From NCBI GenBank assembly GCA_023818905.1, contig JAMWDE010000010.1:1-13417 (forward strand): a DNA stretch of 13,417 bases, read 5' to 3'. Source of the stretch: Candidatus Omnitrophota bacterium. Lineage in GTDB: Bacteria; Omnitrophota; Gorgyraeia; Gygaellales; Profunditerraquicolaceae. This document shows, one piece after another, positions 1-6,202 of the stretch (the first letter of the stretch is position 1; every line of letters begins with the position of its first letter). The notes under the pieces were generated by a model. It did not search any database, was not told the DNA's origin, and saw nothing but the letters and a program-made list of their open reading frames with translations. Made by a program: the position numbers and the translations under genes.

Positions 1-215
1 AGCTCCTACCATCAGGATTTGACACCAAAAAAACGCATCTCTGTCTGTTTTTGATATCTGCCAAAAGAAATACGAATAACTCCAAAATGAAATAAAAAAT
101 AGAAAATAAGATAGGTAATATTTGGTAAACCTTTCTTATTTCTCAAGAAAACAAAGATTCCAAACGCGCTGAGAGTCAAACCATTTATTAAAGCGCTTAT
201 AGGGTAATACCACAT
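1..215 (-). pseudogene. Multi-TM sensor histidine kinase, N-terminal part, frameshifted and cut by window edge
   Basis: This is the beginning of a membrane sensor whose N-terminus (MWYYPISALINGLTL) and following hydrophobic helix resemble the multi-helix N-terminal region of HisKA_7TM-type kinases. The opening frame gives about 42 sensible residues, then turns into a non-membrane tail that stops after residue 67. Reading the same DNA in the -1 frame from about position 95 gives FWSYSYFFWQISKTDRDAFF followed by WCQILMVGA. That looks like the natural continuation of such sensors and stays open to position 1. The switch point coincides with a T TTT TTA heptamer at 93-99. The start ATG at 215 lies 7 bases after the methyltransferase stop and has no clear Shine-Dalgarno, so translation is probably coupled. 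The kinase domains would lie outside the window, so the kinase assignment is inferred from the N-terminal style. The frame break could be a real mutation, an assembly indel or programmed frameshifting. Confidence 0.6.
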
Positions 216-222
216 AATAGAA

Positions 223-1224
223 TTAACTATTTTTTATTAAACAGTACTGCATAATCTTGCTATGTTGAGGTATAATTTTTATATTTTTGGGTGAAATACC
301 ACTATCAATAAAAATTTTCTCGAACTCTGATTCTGTCCTGTAAATAAGATACCATTCGCCAATCCATTCCATCCATATCGAAGAAGTATTACTATATTTA
401 TCTCGAACATTTGAGATTATCATAATTCCATCCTGCTTAAGAAGCCTATTTAGGTTGTTTATTAACCTTACAGCTATCCTTTCATCTAAATAATCAAATA
501 AGCCGCTTGAATAGATTAAATCGTATTTATATCCAATTTCATCTTTTATATCTTTTCTTAATGCTAACCGAATAGCATTTTTTTGGAAGAAATTCACATT
601 ATTAAGATTATTTAAAAGCTGCTTTGCATATTCAATAGCCCTAATATCGAAGTCATAGCAATCAAAAATAACATCAAAGAGAACCCCATCGCTATCTATT
701 TCGAATAGTTCCCTAATTTCTCTACACGATCCACAACCTAAATCCATAACTCGCAGCTCTTCATTTCTTCGATTCTTTATAAAATCATAGATAATTTTCT
801 TAAAATCTTCTTTTCTTTCACGCACAGCACAGGAAGCGGCTAATTGCTGAAACCACCTATCCCATAAACTATCAAAACCCTCTGTTCGTACTTGATTTAA
901 GTAAATATCATCTATGATCTTGAAATCACCTGCGTATCCGAACGGTTTATCCACACACCATTTTACATATTCGCCATAAACAAAATACTGCCTATATCTT
1001 TTTTCGAATATTTTTTTAAATCTGTATACTTCTGATTCAAATTTTTCTATATTTGCTTTTTCAAAATCCATAATATCTTGATATATTCTGTCTACAGTTA
1101 AATTGAATATTCCTTGAAATTTAGGCGCATCAGCAGGATTTTTCGCTAAAATTTCCTGCAATTCTTTACTTAACTTCCGATAATTTTTTATTCTGGAAAA
1201 TATATTTAAATTTAAAAAAGCCAT
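223..1224 (-). CDS. Class I SAM-dependent methyltransferase, PhcB-like (signal ester synthesis family)
   Basis: A 333-residue soluble protein. The C-terminal half is a Rossmann-fold SAM methyltransferase. Motif I is VMDLGCGS at residues 159-166, the acidic ribose-binding position at the end of strand 2 is probably D193, and YDLIYSSGLFDYL at 234-246 corresponds to the motif IV region. The N-terminal half is helical and contains KPFGYAGDF at 93-101. Near the C-terminus is EWIGEWYLIYRTESEFEKI. From memory, these two motifs mark the family annotated as extracellular factor (3-hydroxypalmitic acid methyl ester) biosynthesis protein, the PhcB group. PhcB makes a fatty-acid methyl ester quorum signal in Ralstonia. 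Methyltransferase identity is clear, but the substrate is inferred. The ATG directly abuts the stop of the upstream response regulator (TAG then ATG), so the two are almost certainly co-translated. The kinase start follows 7 bases downstream. No signal peptide or membrane segment is visible. Confidence 0.85.
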   Translation of the reverse strand: MAFLNLNIFSRIKNYRKLSKELQEILAKNPADAPKFQGIFNLTVDRIYQDIMDFEKANIEKFESEVYRFKKIFEKRYRQYFVYGEYVKWCVDKPFGYAGDFKIIDDIYLNQVRTEGFDSLWDRWFQQLAASCAVRERKEDFKKIIYDFIKNRRNEELRVMDLGCGSCREIRELFEIDSDGVLFDVIFDCYDFDIRAIEYAKQLLNNLNNVNFFQKNAIRLALRKDIKDEIGYKYDLIYSSGLFDYLDERIAVRLINNLNRLLKQDGIMIISNVRDKYSNTSSIWMEWIGEWYLIYRTESEFEKIFIDSGISPKNIKIIPQHSKIMQYCLIKNS

Positions 1225-1599
1225 CTACCCCAATATCTCCTTTACCTTACCCACCAGCTCTTCAATATCAAAAGGCTTATAGATGTAAGCGACTGGCTTT
1301 AGTAATTTGGCCTCTTTCTCTATCTTTTGATCAACATAACCGGTAATAAAAATAGCGGGTATTTTCTTCAGCTTCCTATTCTCTAAAATCTCATAGATAC
1401 CCCTGATGGCTTCTACCCCATTTATTCCCGGCATCCGTATGTCTGCTATTATTAAATCAAAATCTTCTTCCTCAACCATAACTAATGCATCCTGACCTCT
1501 TTTGGCTACGAAGACTACAAAACCATTCTTCTCAAGTAGTTTCTTTAGAGACCTGATGATGAGTTCTTCATCATCTACCACTAAAATTTTCTTCGCCAT
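1225..1599 (-). CDS. Single-domain response regulator (CheY-like receiver)
   Basis: A 124-residue stand-alone receiver domain with no output domain. It has the acidic pocket D9-D10-E11, the phosphoacceptor D53 in IIADIRMPG, the switch residue T86 in FITG and the conserved lysine K108 in YKPF. All catalytic residues are present, so it should accept phosphate from a histidine kinase and signal by protein contact rather than by binding DNA. The loop after T86 (GYVDQKIEKEAKLLKPVAYI) lacks the usual AxxxGA segment and has LKPVAYI instead. A good Shine-Dalgarno (AAGGAG) sits about 6 bases before the ATG at 1599. The stop touches the start of the PhcB-like methyltransferase, placing both in one coupled unit with the sensor kinase downstream. 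The natural partner kinase is therefore probably the multi-TM kinase at the left edge. Confidence 0.93.
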   Translation of the reverse strand: MAKKILVVDDEELIIRSLKKLLEKNGFVVFVAKRGQDALVMVEEEDFDLIIADIRMPGINGVEAIRGIYEILENRKLKKIPAIFITGYVDQKIEKEAKLLKPVAYIYKPFDIEELVGKVKEILG

Positions 1600-1671
1600 T
1601 TTAACTCCTTTATACTATAGAGACTCTAAAAAGGTATGCCAGCAAAATTTTAGCCATCAAGACGCTAATCC

Positions 1672-2058
1672 CTAAGATACATCTCCTGCTGTTTTTAACT
1701 CTTTTATAAATTTTCTAGATTTATGATAAAGTAATAAAATCGCAATGAGATTAACTATGGGCAAAACCATAATGATTACCCATAAAAACGCAGGGGTTTT
1801 ATCTCTATTGTTTGATTTTAATATCTTGCCTAACCTGTAAACATAAACCAACACCAAGATAAAAGAAAACAGCCTAATCAACTCAAATACCCTAAAAATA
1901 TCTGTGTCTACCAGATGCGTCATACCGGTTGTATGTATAAAGAATATCAAATTAAAATAACCTAATAGTAATATAAAATAAGCCAACAATGATAGATTAT
2001 AATTCCTATAATTTTTCTGTAACCTTTCTAATAAATCCAAGTTATTCTGCGCTGTCAC
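1672..2058 (-). CDS. Small integral membrane protein of unknown function
   Basis: A 128-residue protein that I do not recognise. It has a charged N-terminus and three hydrophobic stretches likely to be transmembrane helices: about residues 23-42 (LLAYFILLLGYFNLIFFIHT), 57-76 and 90-112. Basic stretches (RLGKILKSNNRDK and HKSRKFIKELK) follow helices 2 and 3, which suggests both face the cytoplasm. The start is GTG at 2058 with only a weak GGGG-type ribosome site about 14 bases upstream. It is the first gene after the promoter at 2148-2176 and is followed after 72 bases by a response regulator, a PhcB-like methyltransferase and a sensor kinase. This placement allows a role in sensing or in export of the methyltransferase product, but nothing in the sequence proves it. 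Confidence 0.72.
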   Translation of the reverse strand: MTAQNNLDLLERLQKNYRNYNLSLLAYFILLLGYFNLIFFIHTTGMTHLVDTDIFRVFELIRLFSFILVLVYVYRLGKILKSNNRDKTPAFLWVIIMVLPIVNLIAILLLYHKSRKFIKELKTAGDVS

Positions 2059-2118
2059 CTTATATCTTGCCCCTATTCAATGAAACCCTTTTCGCCTCAG
2101 ACAATATGTATACCGGCG

Positions 2119-2135
2119 ATTATCATAGAGATAAT
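2119..2135. repeat. 17-bp inverted repeat in the block D leader
   Basis: A perfect 6-bp inverted repeat, ATTATC then a 5-base spacer then GATAAT, lies just downstream of the -10 box at 2148-2153. On the predicted transcript it falls at about +6 to +22. The position fits a repressor operator or a small leader hairpin, but the arms are short and AT-rich, so it could be chance. Confidence 0.3.
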
Positions 2136-2147
2136 ATCATAGTATAT

Positions 2148-2176
2148 ATTATAACCTTCTTAGTTAAAAAATCCAA
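2148..2176 (-). promoter_or_regulatory. Sigma70-type promoter for block D (membrane protein, receiver, methyltransferase, kinase)
   Basis: On the minus strand there is a -35 box TTGGAT (2176-2171), a spacer of exactly 17 bases and a perfect -10 box TATAAT (2153-2148). The start site would be near 2141, giving a leader of about 80 bases before the GTG at 2058. It lies in the 130-bp gap after the PHP gene (stop at 2189), and I see no convincing hairpin terminator in that gap. This promoter makes block D a separate transcription unit even if readthrough from upstream also occurs. Confidence 0.7.
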
Positions 2177-2188
2177 AAATATTCTAAT

Positions 2189-3763
2189 TTATCTATATAC
2201 TTTACGAGATACAAATATAGGATTAGTTACCAAATATACGTCTTTACCTGTAATCTCTATGCGATAATATGATTTATTCTGAACTATCTCTTCATCTAAA
2301 TAAATAATCCTAAATGGTGTCTGTACAGTAAAGGTTTTAATTATATCACCATTTTTAATTATTTTTAATTCTATATCTTTTCTGTATTTCAAAAAATCTC
2401 CTCTGATCAGCAATAAAGTCCTTCCTTCTATATTTACACTATCGCCCATATAACCTTTAACTTGACCTGACTCATCAGAAATACAAAACTCCTCAAGTAG
2501 AAAATCTAAACTATCCTTTCCAGTTACTATATACATCTTGCCCTCTTTCATTGCCTTCAAGACAGCCTGTTTATTCTTCTCATAAACCAATATGACTGTC
2601 TGCATATTTTCCATTGAACGTTTAAGATCACCCCTCTCAAATCCCAATCCTCCTATTGCCCAAATCGGCTTACTGCGTAAACCTTGGCAATAAGCCCCAA
2701 GAATCATATCCCACATACCTCCCACACTGCCTATCTCTCTTGAGCCCTCTGGAAAAAAGTTAAAGCCTGTGTAGTCTTTAGTATCCAATAACAGTCTTGA
2801 GTGCTTCTGAGTCTCAAACATAATATTATCTAGTTCTCCAATGTTTTCTGCCTCAGGATGAGACCAAAACGTTAACCCCTCTAATCTATTAACATAATCT
2901 ATGTAATTCTGATAAGGCAGAGGTAGGTCTTTAGGGCCAGAGTGATACTGATCAAATTTACTCCTAAAAAATGGCCAATTATTTATTGTAAACAGAATAC
3001 CAACCAATGTAATTACCACACCAAAAATAAACCTACCCTTAGAACAAACCTTCCAATGCCAACGCCTTGGTGAGGTTGCATAGCAATATAAATTATTTTT
3101 GACAACCCTTAATCCTAAAATAAATGCCAGAATCGGCCACAACATATAAATACTAAACTTATCTCTTAATGCCTGCGTATTACCTACCACAGGAAGATTC
3201 TTATAATCCCCGTATTCTTTAAGACCTATTGCCAAGATATGTATATGCCAGTTACGCATACATAGAGGAGCAAGGTTCAATAAAGATTTCTTTCTCCCAG
3301 ACAACAGTCTATAAGCAAGTTTATCTTTTTGATAAAGATAATTCGATATACAGGAAATAAAAGACCCCTGCCAATAGTAAAAGGGTGCTGATTCTACCCC
3401 CGGGATTAAAACCATATCTGAAAATTTATCCTGTAGAGATTCTATCTCTTTTAGGTAACGGTTTAGCCCATAGGTAAATACTGAATTTCTCTCTACCCTC
3501 TTTTTGACTATATTGCGTAGTGGCCAAAGCCCATACTCCCAACGCATAAGGTCTCTATCGGTAAATATAACCACAGATATACCTGTATCTTGGGCAGTCT
3601 GTGTTATCTGTGTCAAGGTGTATTCTCCATCACTAACAGTAGAATTTAGGTGAATTGCTGCTCTTAATTGTATCGGATTATCTTGGGCATTGAGTTTATG
3701 CGAAAGGAAGGTAAGAAATAAAAATATTAGGGGAAGGCTCTTTTTAGAAAAGGACATCTGCAT
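2189..3763 (-). CDS. Exported, membrane-anchored PHP-domain protein with degenerate metal site
   Basis: A 524-residue protein. An N-terminal signal peptide (hydrophobic 10-20, likely cleavage after LNA at residue 26) is followed by a PHP-type phosphoesterase domain: AAIHLNSTVSDGEYT at 35-49, GISVVIFTDRD at 61-71, LIPGVES at 119-125, WHIHILAIG at 172-180 and FWSHPEA at 299-305. Two membrane helices (about 204-221 and 244-262) interrupt the domain between the WHIHILAIG and FWSHPEA parts, so it spans or folds against the membrane. The usual HxH pair appears as H38-L-N40 and the usual TDH as TDR70, so two canonical metal ligands are replaced. Catalysis may be lost or altered. The C-terminal 100 residues look like a beta-rich domain after KAMKEGKMYIVTG. 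The ATG is 9 bases after the stop of the upstream receiver and has no clear Shine-Dalgarno, so it is probably coupled. It is the last gene of block C. Its substrate is unknown. Confidence 0.8.
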   Translation of the reverse strand: MQMSFSKKSLPLIFLFLTFLSHKLNAQDNPIQLRAAIHLNSTVSDGEYTLTQITQTAQDTGISVVIFTDRDLMRWEYGLWPLRNIVKKRVERNSVFTYGLNRYLKEIESLQDKFSDMVLIPGVESAPFYYWQGSFISCISNYLYQKDKLAYRLLSGRKKSLLNLAPLCMRNWHIHILAIGLKEYGDYKNLPVVGNTQALRDKFSIYMLWPILAFILGLRVVKNNLYCYATSPRRWHWKVCSKGRFIFGVVITLVGILFTINNWPFFRSKFDQYHSGPKDLPLPYQNYIDYVNRLEGLTFWSHPEAENIGELDNIMFETQKHSRLLLDTKDYTGFNFFPEGSREIGSVGGMWDMILGAYCQGLRSKPIWAIGGLGFERGDLKRSMENMQTVILVYEKNKQAVLKAMKEGKMYIVTGKDSLDFLLEEFCISDESGQVKGYMGDSVNIEGRTLLLIRGDFLKYRKDIELKIIKNGDIIKTFTVQTPFRIIYLDEEIVQNKSYYRIEITGKDVYLVTNPIFVSRKVYR

Positions 3764-3772
3764 TACAAATAT

Positions 3773-4144
3773 CTATGCAGTCAACTGTATAATTTTAGTA
3801 AGCAGACACATCTCCAAATAATCCAGGTCAAATGGCTTGGTAATGTAATCGTAAGCCCCCGAAGCCATTGCCTCCTTAGCAATCTCCTCGTCTTTTAGGC
3901 CAGTTATCATAATCACCGCAGTGCGCTCATTAGTCTCTTTTATTTTCTTAAGAATATTTATCCCATCCATATCCGGCATCTTAATATCTAACAACACAAT
4001 AGCGGGATTTTCGGCCTTGACCTTCTCTAATGCCTCTTTACCGCTTGTAGCAATGGTAGGCTGAAAATCCTTTTTGATTAAGAATCTCTCAAGCAATTCG
4101 CAAATCTTAGGGTCATCATCCACAACTAAAATCTTCTTCTCCAT
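3773..4144 (-). CDS. Single-domain response regulator (CheY-like receiver)
   Basis: A 123-residue stand-alone receiver. It has the acidic residues D9-D10-D11, the phosphoacceptor D53 (VLLDIKMPDMDG), the switch residue T81 (MITG) and K103 in ITKPFD, so it looks fully active. No output domain follows. The last helix (FDLDYLEMCLLTKIIQ) is strikingly like the last helix of the tandem-receiver protein encoded just upstream, which suggests recent paralogy or a shared partner. A textbook Shine-Dalgarno, AGGAGG, sits 5 bases before the ATG. It is the strongest ribosome site in block C, so this protein may be made in excess over its neighbours. It lies 22 bases after the tandem-receiver stop and 9 bases before the PHP gene. 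Confidence 0.93.
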   Translation of the reverse strand: MEKKILVVDDDPKICELLERFLIKKDFQPTIATSGKEALEKVKAENPAIVLLDIKMPDMDGINILKKIKETNERTAVIMITGLKDEEIAKEAMASGAYDYITKPFDLDYLEMCLLTKIIQLTA

Positions 4145-4166
4145 ATTGCCTCCTCTGCGAATCTTA

Positions 4167-4931
4167 TTATCCCTCTGCTATTGCAAGTTTAGACATTACT
4201 ACTAATTCTAGGTACAGAAAGTCAAAAGGTTTTAATACATACCCGTAGGCACCTAATTCTATTGCTCTTCTAACCTTATCTTCGTCCTGCACGCCTGTAG
4301 CCATCACCACCCCAAGCCTTGGATTGATTTCTAACAGTCTAGTTAAGGTGGTTAAGCCATCCATACCAGGCATCTGGATATCCAACAAAACCACAGATAC
4401 TTCCTGAGAGCGAACTATATCCAAAGCCTGCTGTCCATCTTGTGCCTCTATAGTTTTATAACCTTTACGCCTAAAGAATTCGCTTAATATTCTTCTGATA
4501 CCTTCCTCATCATCCACGATTAGAATCGTTTTATCTTTACTCAAAGGGGCTTTATTAAATAAACGGTCTTTACCGCGGACAATCCTTCTAATCTGCGCTA
4601 CTAATTGTAAGATATCCATATCTTTACTTAAAACCTCATTAGCACCAGCTTGCCTTGCCTCTATCTCAAGTTCAGGAGTCAAGGCGCCCGAATAGATTAC
4701 TATCGGGATATCACTCCGATAATGTCTTATTCTTTTAAGTAGAGATATGCCTGATTCTCTCGAGGAAAGCCGAACATCCAAAAGTAAAAGGTCAAACGGC
4801 TCTTTAAAAATAATTTCTAACGTCTGCTCTGCAGATGGTACGCTCACAACCTCATATCCTGCATTAGTAAGACCTTTTCTGAGGAGTTCTCTAACATTAA
4901 CCTCATCATCTACTATAAGAATCTTAGCCAT
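4167..4931 (-). CDS. Tandem-receiver response regulator (two REC domains, no output domain)
   Basis: A 254-residue protein of two receivers joined by a short basic linker (about 118-134). REC1 (3-117) has D8-D9, phosphoacceptor D52 (LLLDVRLSS), S81 in the Thr/Ser switch position and K103. The proline that normally follows the lysine is replaced by aspartate (LSKDMD). REC2 (135-253) has D140-D141-E142, D184 (VLLDIQMPGMDG), T212 (MATG) and K234 in LKPFD. Both keep the catalytic residues. The absence of any output domain suggests a phosphate relay or sink, or an adaptor acting by protein contact. The C-terminus (GAYGYVLKPFDFLYLELVV) resembles that of the receiver encoded next. The ATG lies 2 bases after the anti-sigma stop with no Shine-Dalgarno, so it is translationally coupled to the anti-sigma gene. 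Confidence 0.92.
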   Translation of the reverse strand: MAKILIVDDEVNVRELLRKGLTNAGYEVVSVPSAEQTLEIIFKEPFDLLLLDVRLSSRESGISLLKRIRHYRSDIPIVIYSGALTPELEIEARQAGANEVLSKDMDILQLVAQIRRIVRGKDRLFNKAPLSKDKTILIVDDEEGIRRILSEFFRRKGYKTIEAQDGQQALDIVRSQEVSVVLLDIQMPGMDGLTTLTRLLEINPRLGVVMATGVQDEDKVRRAIELGAYGYVLKPFDFLYLELVVMSKLAIAEG

Positions 4932-4933
4932 AA

Positions 4934-6031
4934 TTATTTCGTAAAATAAATTGAAATAGTTATAGGGCTACTGGTTAATAATGCATCCTCTTGTTTTATT
5001 TCTGTATGGCCATACTCCAGAATAGAAGCCCCTGTAGCTTGTATCTTGGCTTTTAATTTTTTAATCTCTGAGTTAGGTACAGATAAAACTATCATCTCAT
5101 CAGACTTATAATCAATATCAACACTTATTTTCTCTAAGATTTCCAACAGATAAGATTTATTGTTTGATATGATGGGATCAATATGCCAATGAAGAGAATT
5201 TGTTTTATCATATTCAAAATAGATAGAAACACGCCTTTCTTTATCAGGAGGCGTAAAGACAGTACCTGTAAAATTGACAAGGCTACAATCTTTCTCACAG
5301 GTAAGCAATATCTTCTCAACAAGACCCTCAATATTTCTGCCGGATGAGTTAAAAACTATAATACCGTATTTTTGATAAATTGGGATAATGTTATTAGCAA
5401 TAAGCATATCCAACAAATCCAGTCTGCCTTCGCGTTTCTGGCTATAGCGTAGATGCCAATGAAACGGTATATCCCTAAGATAAACCTTCTCAACTACATC
5501 AGAAGGCCTGAACGTCGGTAAGGTAGTTTTTGTCTCATCCGATATAATCTCCTCTTTATCAGCGTCCTCCTCTGCAATATGCATTTCTTCTTCAAAACTC
5601 CTGGACTCTTGCCATTCATCGGTTTTAGATACTATGTCCTGTGTATAAGAATAGTCTTGTTGAGGCATAGAATTATATGACTCCTTCTTAGATTTTAAAA
5701 ATATCTGATTCTTTCTATAATAATCTGACATAAAAAATATTGCTAGAATTATAAATAATAATATTATAATAACGGCATCTAAACCGAATCTTATTCTTTC
5801 AATCCTTTGTTTTTGCTCTCTTAGTCTAAAAAGTATAGTGGGAATGATATCATCTGGAACCCTTACCTTGCCCAATTTCCATAGCTGATTTGACAAATTC
5901 CCAACTGAACGCACATAGTCTCTGCATTTCTGGCAACTATCAATATGCTCACAAAATTCCTTATATTCTTGCTCCGTAAGCAAATCATCTAAAAAGACTT
6001 GCAATTTATTCCTTATATCTGAACATTCCAT
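4934..6031 (-). CDS. Transmembrane anti-sigma factor with zinc finger and duplicated periplasmic module
   Basis: A 365-residue membrane-spanning regulator. Residues 1-40 form a ZAS-type (zf-HC2) zinc finger with probable ligands C3, H29, C33 and C36 (CEHIDSCQKC), the fold that holds ECF sigma factors in the cytoplasm. A basic segment precedes a single transmembrane helix at about 84-101. A low-complexity acidic stretch (about 115-170) then leads to two similar periplasmic modules of about 50 residues: 190-241, starting FHWHLRYS, and 280-330, starting LHWHIDPI. Both run through LL-x-x-L to a beta strand and a K-I end. The ECF sigma gene lies just upstream, which supports the pairing. There is a 171-bp gap with a hairpin between them, and no good Shine-Dalgarno at the ATG, so anti-sigma output may be held below sigma output. 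The stop is 2 bases before the tandem-receiver start. No protease-cleavage motif can be assigned. Confidence 0.85.
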   Translation of the reverse strand: MECSDIRNKLQVFLDDLLTEQEYKEFCEHIDSCQKCRDYVRSVGNLSNQLWKLGKVRVPDDIIPTILFRLREQKQRIERIRFGLDAVIIILLFIILAIFFMSDYYRKNQIFLKSKKESYNSMPQQDYSYTQDIVSKTDEWQESRSFEEEMHIAEEDADKEEIISDETKTTLPTFRPSDVVEKVYLRDIPFHWHLRYSQKREGRLDLLDMLIANNIIPIYQKYGIIVFNSSGRNIEGLVEKILLTCEKDCSLVNFTGTVFTPPDKERRVSIYFEYDKTNSLHWHIDPIISNNKSYLLEILEKISVDIDYKSDEMIVLSVPNSEIKKLKAKIQATGASILEYGHTEIKQEDALLTSSPITISIYFTK

Positions 6032-6063
6032 AAACTTATCTTGTCTATATTTCTATATTATTT

Positions 6064-6130
6064 TTAAAAACGCCTCATTAATGCGAAATAAAAAACTTAA
6101 ACTGGCGAGATGTAACTTAAAAACGTCTCA
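6064..6130 (-). repeat. Direct repeat pair in the sigma/anti-sigma gap
   Basis: TGAGACGTTTTTAA (6130-6117) and TGAGGCGTTTTTAA (6077-6064) match at 13 of 14 bases, with 53 bases between their starts, all within the gap ahead of the anti-sigma gene. They could be paired binding sites, sigma-recognition elements or remnants of a duplicated terminator tail. The first copy overlaps the distal arm and T-run of the hairpin at 6119-6145. Confidence 0.45.
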
Positions 6131-6145
6131 AAAGCTGATTTGAGA
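6119..6145 (-). terminator. Terminator-like hairpin between sigma and anti-sigma genes
   Basis: On the minus strand TCTCAAA (6145-6139) and TTTGAGA (6132-6126) form a perfect 7-bp stem with a 6-base loop, followed after CG by five T residues (6123-6119). It lies 58 bases after the sigma stop. The stem is AT-rich and so probably weak, which suits partial termination that would lower transcription of the downstream block rather than end it. No strong sigma70 promoter is evident between the hairpin and the anti-sigma start. Confidence 0.5.
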
Positions 6146-6202
6146 TAACCCTAAACTCTATTTGACTTGGTAATAGAGCGCACAATGATAATATTACAAA
6201 AT

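Noticed and set aside
1989..2267. 92-residue plus-strand open frame
   Set aside because: It overlaps the starts and ends of two minus-strand genes and the strong minus-strand promoter, lacks a ribosome site, and its protein shows no domain pattern.
5134..5331. 65-residue minus-strand frame inside the anti-sigma gene
   Set aside because: It is out of frame within a well-supported gene, with no start signals or recognisable motif.
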